A DNA stretch of 32,022 nucleotides. Origin: JAFGRR01 sp964563855 (GTDB taxonomy: Bacteria > Planctomycetota > Phycisphaerae > UBA1845 > Fen-1342). The notes below the pieces were generated by a model that had not been told where the DNA came from, did not search any database, and saw only the letters and a program-made list of their open reading frames with translations. The DNA lies in assembly GCA_964563855.1 (NCBI GenBank), contig CAZLYU010000041.1:1-32022 (forward strand). Reading direction: 5' to 3'. Positions 15,903 to 23,336 of the stretch are shown piece after piece; position 1 is the first letter of the stretch, and each line of letters opens with the position of its first letter. The position numbers and the translations under genes are program-made.

Positions 15903-18900
15903 CTAGTTGCAAACGCCGGAGACGACGCAATCGACGAACGAGTCGATGTCGCCGGCGTTCACGACGCCGCTGCCGTCCGTGTCAGCGGCCAGCAGCGAAA
16001 CGCCCGGAACGCACTCGCTCTGACTGACGACCGCTTCCACGAAGCAGTCGATGTCGCCAGCGTTCACCAGCCCGTCGCCATTTACATCGCCGAGAATGAA
16101 CGCCGGGCCGCCCTCGAACAACCGCAGGTCGAGCCGAATCGGCTTGGTCAGGTCGATGATCGGCTGCGGCGTGTTCGTCGCGGCGCCCGTCGTCAACCGG
16201 ATCCAGCGGATGTTGGTGGTGTCGAGGAAGAACCAGGCGAACTCGGCCGACTGACCCGGGTTGCCATTCGCGTCAGTGACGCCGGCGCCGCCGACGTTGA
16301 TCGCGAGGTTCTGATCGGTCGTGCCCGAGAAGGTGGGCTCCTGGAAGAGCACCTCATCGCCGGGCGCGAACGCCTCGAAGTCGGCCAGCACGACGTCGCT
16401 GTTCGCCGGGCCGGCGCCCACGTTGACGACATTGTCGATCAACAAGCGATACACGCCGCTGCTGCGATCGACCGCGTTCGGATCAACCGCGATCGCCACA
16501 TGCTCGAGCGTGCCGCGGGTCTCGGTGATGACGCCATCACCAACGAAATCGCCGATCGGATCGACCGTCGGGTCGAACGTCAGCGTGACCCAGTCGCCGC
16601 CCATAAGCGACTTGCCGACCGGAGCCTGACCAGCCGGCGGAGTCGCCGCGCCGACCCACTCGATCTCACCGGTCGAGCCGCCCGGCGTACCCAGCGTGCC
16701 AGTGTCGCCGGTCTCGCGAATACCGATCGCGATGAACAGCGGACCGTTGCCCTGACCAACCTCGAGCACACCCGAGTCGCCGCTCTCCAGACCAACGGTC
16801 TGTCGGGCCGTGATCGACTGCTGCGCAACGAGCGGCGTGACCGGAACCGCGACCTCGGTCGCACCATTCGGATCCACCTGCCCGATCTGAACGTTGTCGG
16901 CGAACACCGTGACCAGCGTCGCGTCCGGCAGGATGTCGGCCACCGTAACGGTCGTATCGCCATCCAGCACCGGCGCGACCAGCGAGGGCGCGGCCGGCGG
17001 CAACGCAGCCAGCAACAGCATGTCGAACCGGATCGGCTTGGTCAGATCGATCGTCGGGTTCGGAACGCTCGTGGCGTTGAACGTCGTCATGCGAACCCAG
17101 CGACGAACCGACGTATCGCGGAAGTAGAGGTTGAAGTTCTCCGAGTTGCCCGGATTGCCTTCATCCGCCGTCACCACCGACGTCTGCGTTACATCGAGGT
17201 TCAGGTTGCCGCTCGTGCTGCCCGAGAAGCCCGGCGTGCGGAACATGGCGTCCGAGCCCACCGCGAAGCTGTCGAAGTCGGCGATCACGACATCACTGCC
17301 GCCATTGCCGGCTCCGACGTTGACCACGTTATCGATGTAGATCTGGTACTCGCCCAAGCTGCGATTGGGCTCGTTCGGATCAACGATGATCGCGATGTGC
17401 TCGAGCGTACCCTTGTTGTTGGTGGCCGACAGCACGCCGTCACCACCGGCGAAGGAAAGCACTGGATCAATTGCAGGATCAAACGTCAGCGTCTGCCAGG
17501 CCGCGCTTGGCGCGACAATCGTCGTACCAACCGGCCCCGCCGCGCTCACGCCGAGCCACTCGATCGAGCCGCTCGTACCGCCGTCAGCGCCAATCGCAGC
17601 ACTGGTGCCGGTCTCGCGGATACCGATCGCGACTTCAATCGTTCCGTTGCGACGGCCAACTTCCTCGGCCGCCGAAAACGCGCTCTCACCAGCACTATTC
17701 GAAGCCGTCGCAGTCAGCGTGTCGAGCGCTACGAGCGGCGTGACCGGAACCGCGATCGTCGCGGCGCCAGCGGGATCGATCGAGCCGATGAGCACATCGT
17801 TCGCATACACCGACACCAGCGTCGCCTGCGAGCTGATGTCTTCCAGCGTCACCGTCGTGTCGCCGTCCTCGACCGGAACCACGATCGACGGGGCGGCCGG
17901 CGGCGTACCGACCACGACCGCCGCCGAAGGCAGACCCTCCACGTTGTTCACCACCTGCGTCGCCCGCAAGACGGTGTTGGCCGCCAGCGCGGGCACGTTG
18001 ACCACCGCGTTCTCGGTCGAGACCGCCTGGCTGGTCAGGAAGACCCCGTCGGCGTAGACACGCACTTCTGAAACCGTCGCAAACTCCGACACGAGCAGAC
18101 CGCTCACGTCGATTTGCGTCGCGCCGGTCGCGATCGGCGAAAAGACAGTCGGGGCAACCGGCTGCGCCGCGGCGCGCGGATACGCCGGATCGCTCTCAAC
18201 ACCGCCTACGGTCTGACGAACCGAGACCGAGTCGCCTTCCATCAGCGCAACGCCGCTCACCAGCAGCAGGCCGTTGGGATCGGGCACGAGGGCCGCACCC
18301 GACGGCGTGCCGTTGATCAGCAGTTGCAGCGACGTCGCGTTCGGATCATGGCTCACCCGAAAGTCGCTCTGTTCACCGACGATCGGCGTTTCGATGACCG
18401 GGAGCGTCACGCCCGGCGACACCGGAAGCTCACGCGTGACAAAGTGGAACCGGAAGGTCGCGCCGTTGTCGGGAATGAGCTCCGACGTGCCGCAACCGCC
18501 CACCCGCTGCAGAATGCCAAACTGCTGGAACGGCGTCGTGTCGCTGTACTGCCACACCAAGCGATGGCTGTTGCCGCCGATGTAAGCGCCTTCCGACGCA
18601 ATCTCAGTCGTGATCACCGGCACGTTGCTCTGACCGCGAATCGACGGCAGGCGGTTCACGCCGTCTTCAAATTCGAGGATCGTCGTGATGACTTCCCCGT
18701 TGTCGTCCAGCAACTGCACCGAGTCGATCAGCACTTCCCACGGGCCGCCGGCGAAGTTCGGATCCGGGCTCTGCACCTGCGTGAACCAGAAGCTATCGAA
18801 CGTCCAGAAGCCGGTCGGCGACGGGTCGAGTTCGCCGTTGCCGCCGAGGCTGGGTTGCACGAAAGCGGGATCGTTGAGCGGGATGTCGAGCGTCTGCCAA

Positions 18901-20273
18901 ACGGCGCCATTGAGCACCAACGGCTGACCGATCGGCGCGAAGCTGCCCTGTCGGTCAAGGGCGCCAACCAGCTCCCACGGCAACGCCGGAGCGCAACTGC
19001 CGTTGCCGTCTTCATCGACCAGCGTCGCAAACAGATACTGGGGCGGCGACGCAACCACCACCACGCCGACCGATTCCGCGCTCACCGCGCCTGTCTGACC
19101 GTTGCGCTGCGTGGCCGTGTAGACGTCGCCGGGAACGGCGCCCGATGCGAGGGTGAACGTCACCGAGGGTGCGGGGAGGCCCGTCGTGATCGTGTCGATG
19201 ACGGCGCCGTTGCGGAACAAGCGTACGCGGTCGACACCCGGAAGCAGCCCTTCGACCACCACCTGCGTGTCGCCGCCGATGATCGGACCGACGACGATCG
19301 GCGCCGCGACCGGATCAGCCACCGGCGCTTCGAACTGCAGTTCGTCAATGCCGAACTCGATCAACTGCGCGGGGTCGCCGGTGTCATTGAGAATCGCGAG
19401 GCTCTCCAGCGTGCCGCGATTGTTCGGCGCGTTCAGCACGCCGTCGCCCGCTTCGGTGAAGGCGGCGATGCCGCCCACCGGCGTTCCGCCATCGAGGCTG
19501 ATGGTGCCGGTCGCAAGGTCAAACTCCACATCCGTCGTGCCAAAGAACGACGGCGGGATGATGGCGGCGGGAACCGGCCGACGAACACCCCGCGGATCGA
19601 TCGTGTAACCAAAACGCACTTCATCGTCGCCAGCGGGAACCGTGTCGAGCACCCCGTTCGGGCCGGGGAGGATGACGGCCGCACCGTTGGGCTGGCCAGA
19701 CACGTCGGTCGTCACGGGGAAGACCTGCACGTCGTCGCCGGCGGCGGTGGTGTCAACGATGAAGTCGGCGCCGGCGATGATGCCGTTGGGCGTGGTGTCC
19801 ACACCGACCCATTCGATCGCGCCGCTGGTTCCGCCGTCAAAGAGCTGGGGAACATCGACGCCGGTCTCGCGAACGCCAAGCACCAGACCGAAGTTGCCGT
19901 CAAAGAGTTCGCTGACGTTGTTGATCGTGAAGCGCACCTTGCCCTGCGTGTGCAACGCCGGATTGGGTCGCCGCGGAGCGTTGAACGTGGTCAATCGCAC
20001 CCACGCGTTGGGATCAGCGGGGTCCGCCCAACTGAAGACGACCCGCAACGACGCGGCGCCCTCGGTCTGCAGCCCCTCCTCAACGGACGTCTCATTGACG
20101 CCGGTGATGTAGAAATCGTTCGGGTCCCGTGTGTCCGCGGGATCGAGGAACATCTCCTGTGTCCCGATGTTGTCGTTGAATCCGACAAACTCGGAAAGGA
20201 ACTGAGCATGGCTCGTTCCCGCGCCAAGCGCGGCGACCGAAACCAGCAGGGTCGCAAACCAACGGGTTGTCAT
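15903..20273 (-). CDS. Giant secreted repeat protein with dockerin-like C terminus
   Basis: A 1456-residue exported protein. Residues 1-23 form a signal peptide ending SHAQ. The body is beta-rich and built from recurring blocks: concanavalin/CBM-like stretches (for example IGIRETG with IEWVGV or IEWLGV, and LTTFNA or MTTFNA) and Ig-like stretches (starting AP, then DGDTTVTxxDI and VPVTPLVA). Two units of about 300 residues are tandem near the C terminus; a third, more diverged set lies near the N terminus. The end (about 1393-1456) is a pair of dockerin-type EF-hand motifs, DVNGDGLVNAGDID (1396-1409) and DTDGSGVVNAGDID (1431-1444), with four Cys. Such tails are common in large planctomycete secreted proteins, usually without known cohesins. 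The ribosome site AAGGAAGGAG precedes ATG 20273. The function is unknown; surface adhesion or glycan binding is a guess. Confidence 0.92.
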   Translation of the reverse strand: MTTRWFATLLVSVAALGAGTSHAQFLSEFVGFNDNIGTQEMFLDPADTRDPNDFYITGVNETSVEEGLQTEGAASLRVVFSWADPADPNAWVRLTTFNAPRRPNPALHTQGKVRFTINNVSELFDGNFGLVLGVRETGVDVPQLFDGGTSGAIEWVGVDTTPNGIIAGADFIVDTTAAGDDVQVFPVTTDVSGQPNGAAVILPGPNGVLDTVPAGDDEVRFGYTIDPRGVRRPVPAAIIPPSFFGTTDVEFDLATGTISLDGGTPVGGIAAFTEAGDGVLNAPNNRGTLESLAILNDTGDPAQLIEFGIDELQFEAPVADPVAAPIVVGPIIGGDTQVVVEGLLPGVDRVRLFRNGAVIDTITTGLPAPSVTFTLASGAVPGDVYTATQRNGQTGAVSAESVGVVVVASPPQYLFATLVDEDGNGSCAPALPWELVGALDRQGSFAPIGQPLVLNGAVWQTLDIPLNDPAFVQPSLGGNGELDPSPTGFWTFDSFWFTQVQSPDPNFAGGPWEVLIDSVQLLDDNGEVITTILEFEDGVNRLPSIRGQSNVPVITTEIASEGAYIGGNSHRLVWQYSDTTPFQQFGILQRVGGCGTSELIPDNGATFRFHFVTRELPVSPGVTLPVIETPIVGEQSDFRVSHDPNATSLQLLINGTPSGAALVPDPNGLLLVSGVALMEGDSVSVRQTVGGVESDPAYPRAAAQPVAPTVFSPIATGATQIDVSGLLVSEFATVSEVRVYADGVFLTSQAVSTENAVVNVPALAANTVLRATQVVNNVEGLPSAAVVVGTPPAAPSIVVPVEDGDTTVTLEDISSQATLVSVYANDVLIGSIDPAGAATIAVPVTPLVALDTLTATASNSAGESAFSAAEEVGRRNGTIEVAIGIRETGTSAAIGADGGTSGSIEWLGVSAAGPVGTTIVAPSAAWQTLTFDPAIDPVLSFAGGDGVLSATNNKGTLEHIAIIVDPNEPNRSLGEYQIYIDNVVNVGAGNGGSDVVIADFDSFAVGSDAMFRTPGFSGSTSGNLNLDVTQTSVVTADEGNPGNSENFNLYFRDTSVRRWVRMTTFNATSVPNPTIDLTKPIRFDMLLLAALPPAAPSLVAPVLDGDTTVTVADILPDATLVTVFADNVQIGQVDPNGATEVAVPVTPLVAQQSITARQTVGLESGDSGVLEVGQGNGPLFIAIGIRETGDTGTLGTPGGSTGEIEWVGAATPPAGQAPVGKSLMGGDWVTLTFDPTVDPIGDFVGDGVITETRGTLEHVAIAVDPNAVDRSSGVYRLLIDNVVNVGAGPANSDVVLADFEAFAPGDEVLFQEPTFSGTTDQNLAINVGGAGVTDANGNPGQSAEFAWFFLDTTNIRWIRLTTGAATNTPQPIIDLTKPIRLDLRLFEGGPAFILGDVNGDGLVNAGDIDCFVEAVVSQSECVPGVSLLAADTDGSGVVNAGDIDSFVDCVVSGVCN
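16110..17903 (-). repeat. Two tandem ~0.9-kb units inside the giant gene
   Basis: Two imperfect direct units lie head to tail, roughly 16110-17003 and 17004-17903. An exact 25-bp match starts at 16828 and again at 17731 (offset 903), and another strong match starts at 16135 and 17029 (offset 894). Each unit encodes an Ig-like block, a block with IGIRETG, a block containing GTLEHIAI or GTLEHVAI, and IDNVVNVGAG. Boundaries are approximate. Confidence 0.85.
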
Positions 20274-20580
20274 CGTGAAGAACTCCTTCCTTGACGGACG
20301 TGCATGTCAGACTGCCGCGCTGCCGAACCGCGATCCCCACGCAAAAAAAGAGCCCCACGACGCTGGTAGAGCGGGGTGGAGCACCGTGGGCGTTTCGCAA
20401 TTTCAATCGGCAACGCAAACATGGGATACGCAACTTTGCAATCGAGAGCGCAGTCGTGGCGCGTTTGGTCAGAAGCGCCGCTTCAATCGCGCCGCCAACC
20501 ACATGCGCCGAGACTCCACCTTCCCTTCCGATTCCCAGCAGGCGGTGCAATTTGCGAGTCACCGCCTTCGCAAGTATAAC
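20274..20580 (-). promoter_or_regulatory. Structured 5' leader upstream of the giant gene
   Basis: On the minus strand a possible promoter (TGGGCA, 16-nt spacer, TATACT at 20578-20573) would start an RNA near 20566, leaving a leader of about 290 nt. The leader contains an 8-bp stem, AGGCGGTG with CACCGCCT (20567-20540). It also has a nested hairpin: outer GGCGCG/CGCGCC (20493-20458), inner GAAGC/GCTTC (20484-20472). A branched GC-rich hairpin with a U-tract lies nearest the gene. I do not recognise a known riboswitch. A role as regulated leader, or as a separate small RNA ending at the U-tract, is inference. Confidence 0.45.
20343..20391 (-). terminator. Terminator-like hairpin with U-tract in the leader
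   Basis: On the minus strand GCCCAC (20391-20386) pairs with GTGGGGC (20358-20352) with one G bulged. Between them lie two small hairpins (GGTG/CACC and CGCT/AGCG), forming a three-way junction. TC and then seven T follow (20351-20343). It lies about 70 nt upstream of the giant gene's ATG, where full termination would prevent expression, so it may act as an attenuator. Confidence 0.55.
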
Positions 20581-20688
20581 CAGAGCCACAACAATGCCCA
20601 GCGCTGGCGCCAACCCAAAACGCCTTTTTTGTAGCATGTTTACACGCCTCGCGTTATCAGACACCGCCGCAAACAAACCGAGTAGCTC

Positions 20689-21501
20689 ATGAGCGATTTC
20701 CAGCATCTGCCGCGCCTCAACGAGCCCTACGCTCTCCCAGAGACGGCGGCGACGCAGTTCCAACGCGATGGACACATTCGCCTCCAACAGCTCGCCACTG
20801 CCGACGAGGTCGGCGCGTTTCTCCCGCACATCGAAGCAATCGTCCGCGGGAGCGGCAAAGGCGACACCCCCCTCGACCAGCGCGACGCCTATCACCAGGC
20901 GTTTCTGCAAGTCGCGAATCTGTGGGAGCTTGACGACGCCGTCGCGATCTTCGTCAAAGCCAAACGCTTCGCACAGGTCGCCGCGCAGCTCCTCGGCGTT
21001 CCCCGCGTGCGCCTCTATCACGACCAGGCGTTGTTCAAGGAGCCTGGCGGAGGCGTGACCTTTTGGCATCAGGACCAGTATTACTGGCCGATCGACACGA
21101 CCAACACCGTGACCATGTGGATGCCCCTCGTCGACGTCCCCGTCGAGATGGGCGTGCTGTCGTTCGCCACCCGCTCGCATGAAAACGGCCCCCTCGTTCC
21201 CAAGCACATTTCCGAAGATTCCGACCGCGAACTCCGCGCAGCGATCGAGGAGCGCGGCTACGCGATCGCCAAGCAGCCGCTCCAGGCCGGCGACGCAACC
21301 TTCCATTTCGGCTGGACCGCGCACGCCGCGGGCCCCAACAAAACCGACCGGATGCGGGGCGTCATGACCGTCATTTACGTGGCCGACGGGGCGCGGGTCG
21401 GAGAATTGAGCAACGAACACCGACCCGCCGACTTGGAGCGGTGGATGCCCGGCCTGAAGCCCGGCGACCTGATCGACTCGCCGCTGAACCCCCTGCTCTA
21501 G
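20689..21501 (+). CDS. Phytanoyl-CoA dioxygenase (PhyH) family protein
   Basis: A 270-residue non-haem Fe(II)/2-oxoglutarate-dependent dioxygenase of the PhyH family. The iron triad is visible: His127 and Asp129 in TFWHQDQYYWPID, and His212 in FGWTAHAAGPN. Arg221 or Arg223 in KTDRMRG is the likely 2-oxoglutarate anchor. LPRL and FQRDGHIRL near the N terminus also fit the family. The natural substrate cannot be deduced; members hydroxylate small molecules as varied as ectoine, alkyl acids and natural products. No strong ribosome site precedes ATG 20689, and no better start is seen. The flanking genes (giant secreted protein, rpsL) give no functional clue. Confidence 0.88.
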   Translation: MSDFQHLPRLNEPYALPETAATQFQRDGHIRLQQLATADEVGAFLPHIEAIVRGSGKGDTPLDQRDAYHQAFLQVANLWELDDAVAIFVKAKRFAQVAAQLLGVPRVRLYHDQALFKEPGGGVTFWHQDQYYWPIDTTNTVTMWMPLVDVPVEMGVLSFATRSHENGPLVPKHISEDSDRELRAAIEERGYAIAKQPLQAGDATFHFGWTAHAAGPNKTDRMRGVMTVIYVADGARVGELSNEHRPADLERWMPGLKPGDLIDSPLNPLL

Positions 21502-21568
21502 CGGGGCTGCACCAGCCGTCCCCGCGGCCGTCAATCTAGATTCTGCAAATTACTCACCCGCCGGGTGC

Positions 21569-21596
21569 TTGGCGAAACGAGCCAGCGCGATATACT
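21569..21596 (+). promoter_or_regulatory. Promoter of rpsL-rpsG
   Basis: -35 TTGGCG (21569-21574), a 16-nt spacer and -10 TATACT (21591-21596) sit about 70 nt before the rpsL start. The match to the sigma-70 consensus is good for such GC-rich DNA. It implies that rpsL is transcribed independently of phyH. Confidence 0.6.
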
Positions 21597-21664
21597 ACGT
21601 GGCTCGGAGCGGCCCCGCCGGGTGGCCGCACGCCCTCAACGGTGTGACTGACGCAGGAAGCTGC

Positions 21665-22054
21665 ATGCCCACGATCAATCAGTTGGTCCGACGTCCGCGG
21701 CGTCCCGTCGTCGCCAAAAGCAAAGTGCGCGATCTCGATCGTTGCCCCTCGCGCCGCGGCGTGTGTCTGCTCGTCAAGACTCAGACCCCGAAGAAGCCCA
21801 ACTCGGCGCTGCGCAAGGTTGCTCGTGTGCGACTGACCAATGGCCGCGAAGTGACGGCGTACATCGGCGGGATCGACCATAACCTGCAGGAGCACTCCAT
21901 CGTGCTCGTGCGCGGCGGTCGCGTCCGCGATCTACCCGGCGTGCGATACCACATCGTCCGCGGGGCCCTCGACACCTCCGGCGTCACCAACGACAAGGAA
22001 GGCAAGCCCCGCAATCGCGGCCGCAGCAAGTACGGTGTGAAACGCAAGAAGTAA
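21665..22054 (+). CDS. rpsL: 30S ribosomal protein S12
   Basis: Ribosomal decoding-centre protein, 129 residues against 124 in E. coli, and colinear with it through the conserved core (TPKKPNSALRKVARVRLTNG, YIGGIDHNLQEHS, LPGVRYHIVRGALDTSGV). Lys43 in TPKKPNS is unchanged. Position 88 is Arg (GGRVRDLPG), where E. coli and most bacteria have Lys; Lys-to-Arg at this site is a classical streptomycin-resistance change. The tail has a short insert (NDKEGKPRNRG) before RSKYGVKRKK. ATG 21665 has AGGAAG 4 nt upstream; the longer open frame from 21569 has no S12 similarity. rpsG follows after 37 bp. Confidence 0.98.
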   Translation: MPTINQLVRRPRRPVVAKSKVRDLDRCPSRRGVCLLVKTQTPKKPNSALRKVARVRLTNGREVTAYIGGIDHNLQEHSIVLVRGGRVRDLPGVRYHIVRGALDTSGVTNDKEGKPRNRGRSKYGVKRKK

Positions 22055-22091
22055 CCCGGCTCGCTAGCCGTTTACGGAGAGATCATCGTCC

Positions 22092-22577
22092 ATGGCGTAC
22101 AAACGCTTCACCGCCTCCGCCAAGCAGCTCGCACCAGACAGCAAGCACAACAGCATTCTGGCAGCGAAGTTCATCAACTGCCTCATGCTCGACGGCAAAA
22201 AATCAGTCGCGACGCGCGTGTTCTACGACGCACTCGAGATCGTGCGCAAACGCGTCCAAGACGTGCCGCCGATCGAGGTCTTTGAAACGGCCCTCGAGAA
22301 CGTGAAGCCCGCGGTTGAGGTGCGGTCCCGTCGCGTCGGCGGCGCCAACTATCAGGTGCCCATGCAGGTCAACCCGAAACGCCGCCAGTCGCTCGCCATC
22401 CGCTGGGTTCTCGCGGCCACCCGCGGCCGCGGTGGTAAGCCCATGTCGCAGCGACTCGCCGAAGAGTTCGTCGCCGCCTTTAACCGCGAAGGAACCGCAA
22501 TCCAGACGCGCGAAAACGTGCATCGCATGGCGGACGCGAACAAGGCGTTCTCGCACTTTGCATTCGGCCGTCGCTAA
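22092..22577 (+). CDS. rpsG: 30S ribosomal protein S7
   Basis: 16S rRNA-binding protein that nucleates assembly of the 30S head, 161 residues (usual about 156). Family features include LAAKFINCLMLDGKKSVA, the beta-hairpin region VEVRSRRVGGANYQVPMQV, and RRQSLAIRWVLAATRGR. A GGAGA ribosome site lies 11 nt before the ATG. In most bacteria fusA and tuf follow; here a strong hairpin and an unrelated lipoprotein gene follow, so the str operon is reduced to rpsL-rpsG. Confidence 0.98.
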   Translation: MAYKRFTASAKQLAPDSKHNSILAAKFINCLMLDGKKSVATRVFYDALEIVRKRVQDVPPIEVFETALENVKPAVEVRSRRVGGANYQVPMQVNPKRRQSLAIRWVLAATRGRGGKPMSQRLAEEFVAAFNREGTAIQTRENVHRMADANKAFSHFAFGRR

Positions 22578-22606
22578 GCGTTCGAGCCACCGCTCAGACA
22601 TCACGC

Positions 22607-22650
22607 CACGCGCGTTACACCGATTGCGGCGTAACGCGCGTGTTAGTTTG
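22607..22650 (+). terminator. Terminator of rpsL-rpsG
   Basis: A perfect 12-bp stem, CACGCGCGTTAC (22607-22618) and GTAACGCGCGTG (22631-22642), with a 12-nt loop, is followed by the T-rich TTAGTTTG. It starts 30 bp after the rpsG stop. Confidence 0.75.
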
Positions 22651-22717
22651 TAGCGCTACGATTCAGATCGAAGGCGCCCATTCGCGCCGAAGCCCGAAAC
22701 GCATGGAGGTGAACCCA

Positions 22718-23302
22718 ATGCACACAACACATCAATCGTCGCTCCTGGCGATCACGCTCGTCGCCGCGCTGTTCTCGACCGGCTGCCCATTCGACGCCGA
22801 CGAGATCGAAGACATCCTCGACGAACTCGACGACATCGAGTTCGTGATTGATCGCGAAGTCGAAGTCCTGCAACGTGACGTCTTCGTCGATCCGCAGCCG
22901 CTGCGCGACCGCGGCGACACGATCATCATCAACAACAACGTAACGGTGATCAACGACGTCCGCGAAGACATCATCATTGAAGAACTGCCCGACCTCGTTC
23001 TGCTCGGCTTCGAAAACAACACGATCGACGACGCCTTCTATGTCTACCGCGTCGATGGCGTGCGACAGTCAATCTTCGTCTTCTCCGGCGAGACACTGCT
23101 GCTCGAGTATCCCTGCCCGTTCGAAGTCGAGCTGGTCTCGGAAGAGTACTTCGACCCCTTCACCGGCGTTTCCGTCGCTGAGTTCGACACGTTTGCGATC
23201 TTCGAGGAGCCCTTCGATTATCAGTGTGGAGACGCACTGATCATCTCGTTCTTCTCAGACGGTGTCGACTTCGAAGCGACGCCCCTGGAACTGCTCAACT
23301 GA
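22718..23302 (+). CDS. Acidic lipoprotein of unknown function
   Basis: A 194-residue predicted lipoprotein I do not recognise. The signal peptide ends in the lipobox LFSTGC (Cys23). The mature part is very acidic: a Glu/Asp-rich helix (about 27-55), an Asn/Val/Ile strand-forming segment (DTIIINNNVTVINDV), then a region of probable beta strands with two Cys (in EYPCPFEVEL and DYQCGDALI) that could form a disulfide. The acidic nature could suit metal or surface binding, but this is speculation. ATG 22718 is chosen because GGAGGTGA lies 5 nt upstream; the frame's earlier ATG codons have no such site. It lies between the rpsG terminator and a convergent SDR gene. Confidence 0.85.
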   Translation: MHTTHQSSLLAITLVAALFSTGCPFDADEIEDILDELDDIEFVIDREVEVLQRDVFVDPQPLRDRGDTIIINNNVTVINDVREDIIIEELPDLVLLGFENNTIDDAFYVYRVDGVRQSIFVFSGETLLLEYPCPFEVELVSEEYFDPFTGVSVAEFDTFAIFEEPFDYQCGDALIISFFSDGVDFEATPLELLN

Positions 23303-23306
23303 GCGC

Positions 23307-23336
23307 CGCCCTGCAACCCGACGGCGGTTCAGGGCG
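23307..23336. terminator. Hairpin between convergent genes, possible two-way terminator
   Basis: CGCCCTG-C-AACC (23307-23318) pairs with GGTTCAGGGCG (23326-23336) over 11 bp with one bulged C and a 7-nt loop. It begins 5 nt after the lipoprotein stop and covers the stop codon of the convergent SDR gene. There is no T-tract. Confidence 0.5.

Noticed and set aside
15705..18071. 788-codon plus-strand open frame antisense to the giant gene
   Set aside because: It runs through the G/C homopolymers and the N gap, has Arg/Asp-rich shadow composition, and no motif.
18114..20294. 726-codon plus-strand open frame antisense to the giant gene
   Set aside because: Shadow of the repeat protein; it lacks domains and overlaps the real signal peptide and ribosome site.
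20352..20391. tRNA-like GGTAGAGC in the plus strand of the leader hairpin
   Set aside because: Resembles a tRNA D-arm, but there is no T-arm, acceptor stem or anticodon arm at the right spacing.
20600..20631. Plus-strand hairpin with six T before phyH
   Set aside because: Only about 4 bp of stem (GGCG/CGCC) with a long loop; too weak to call a terminator.
20092..20637. Minus-strand open frame across the leader with a hydrophobic start
   Set aside because: It overlaps the giant gene's true start in another frame, lacks a ribosome site, and the region is better explained as a structured leader.
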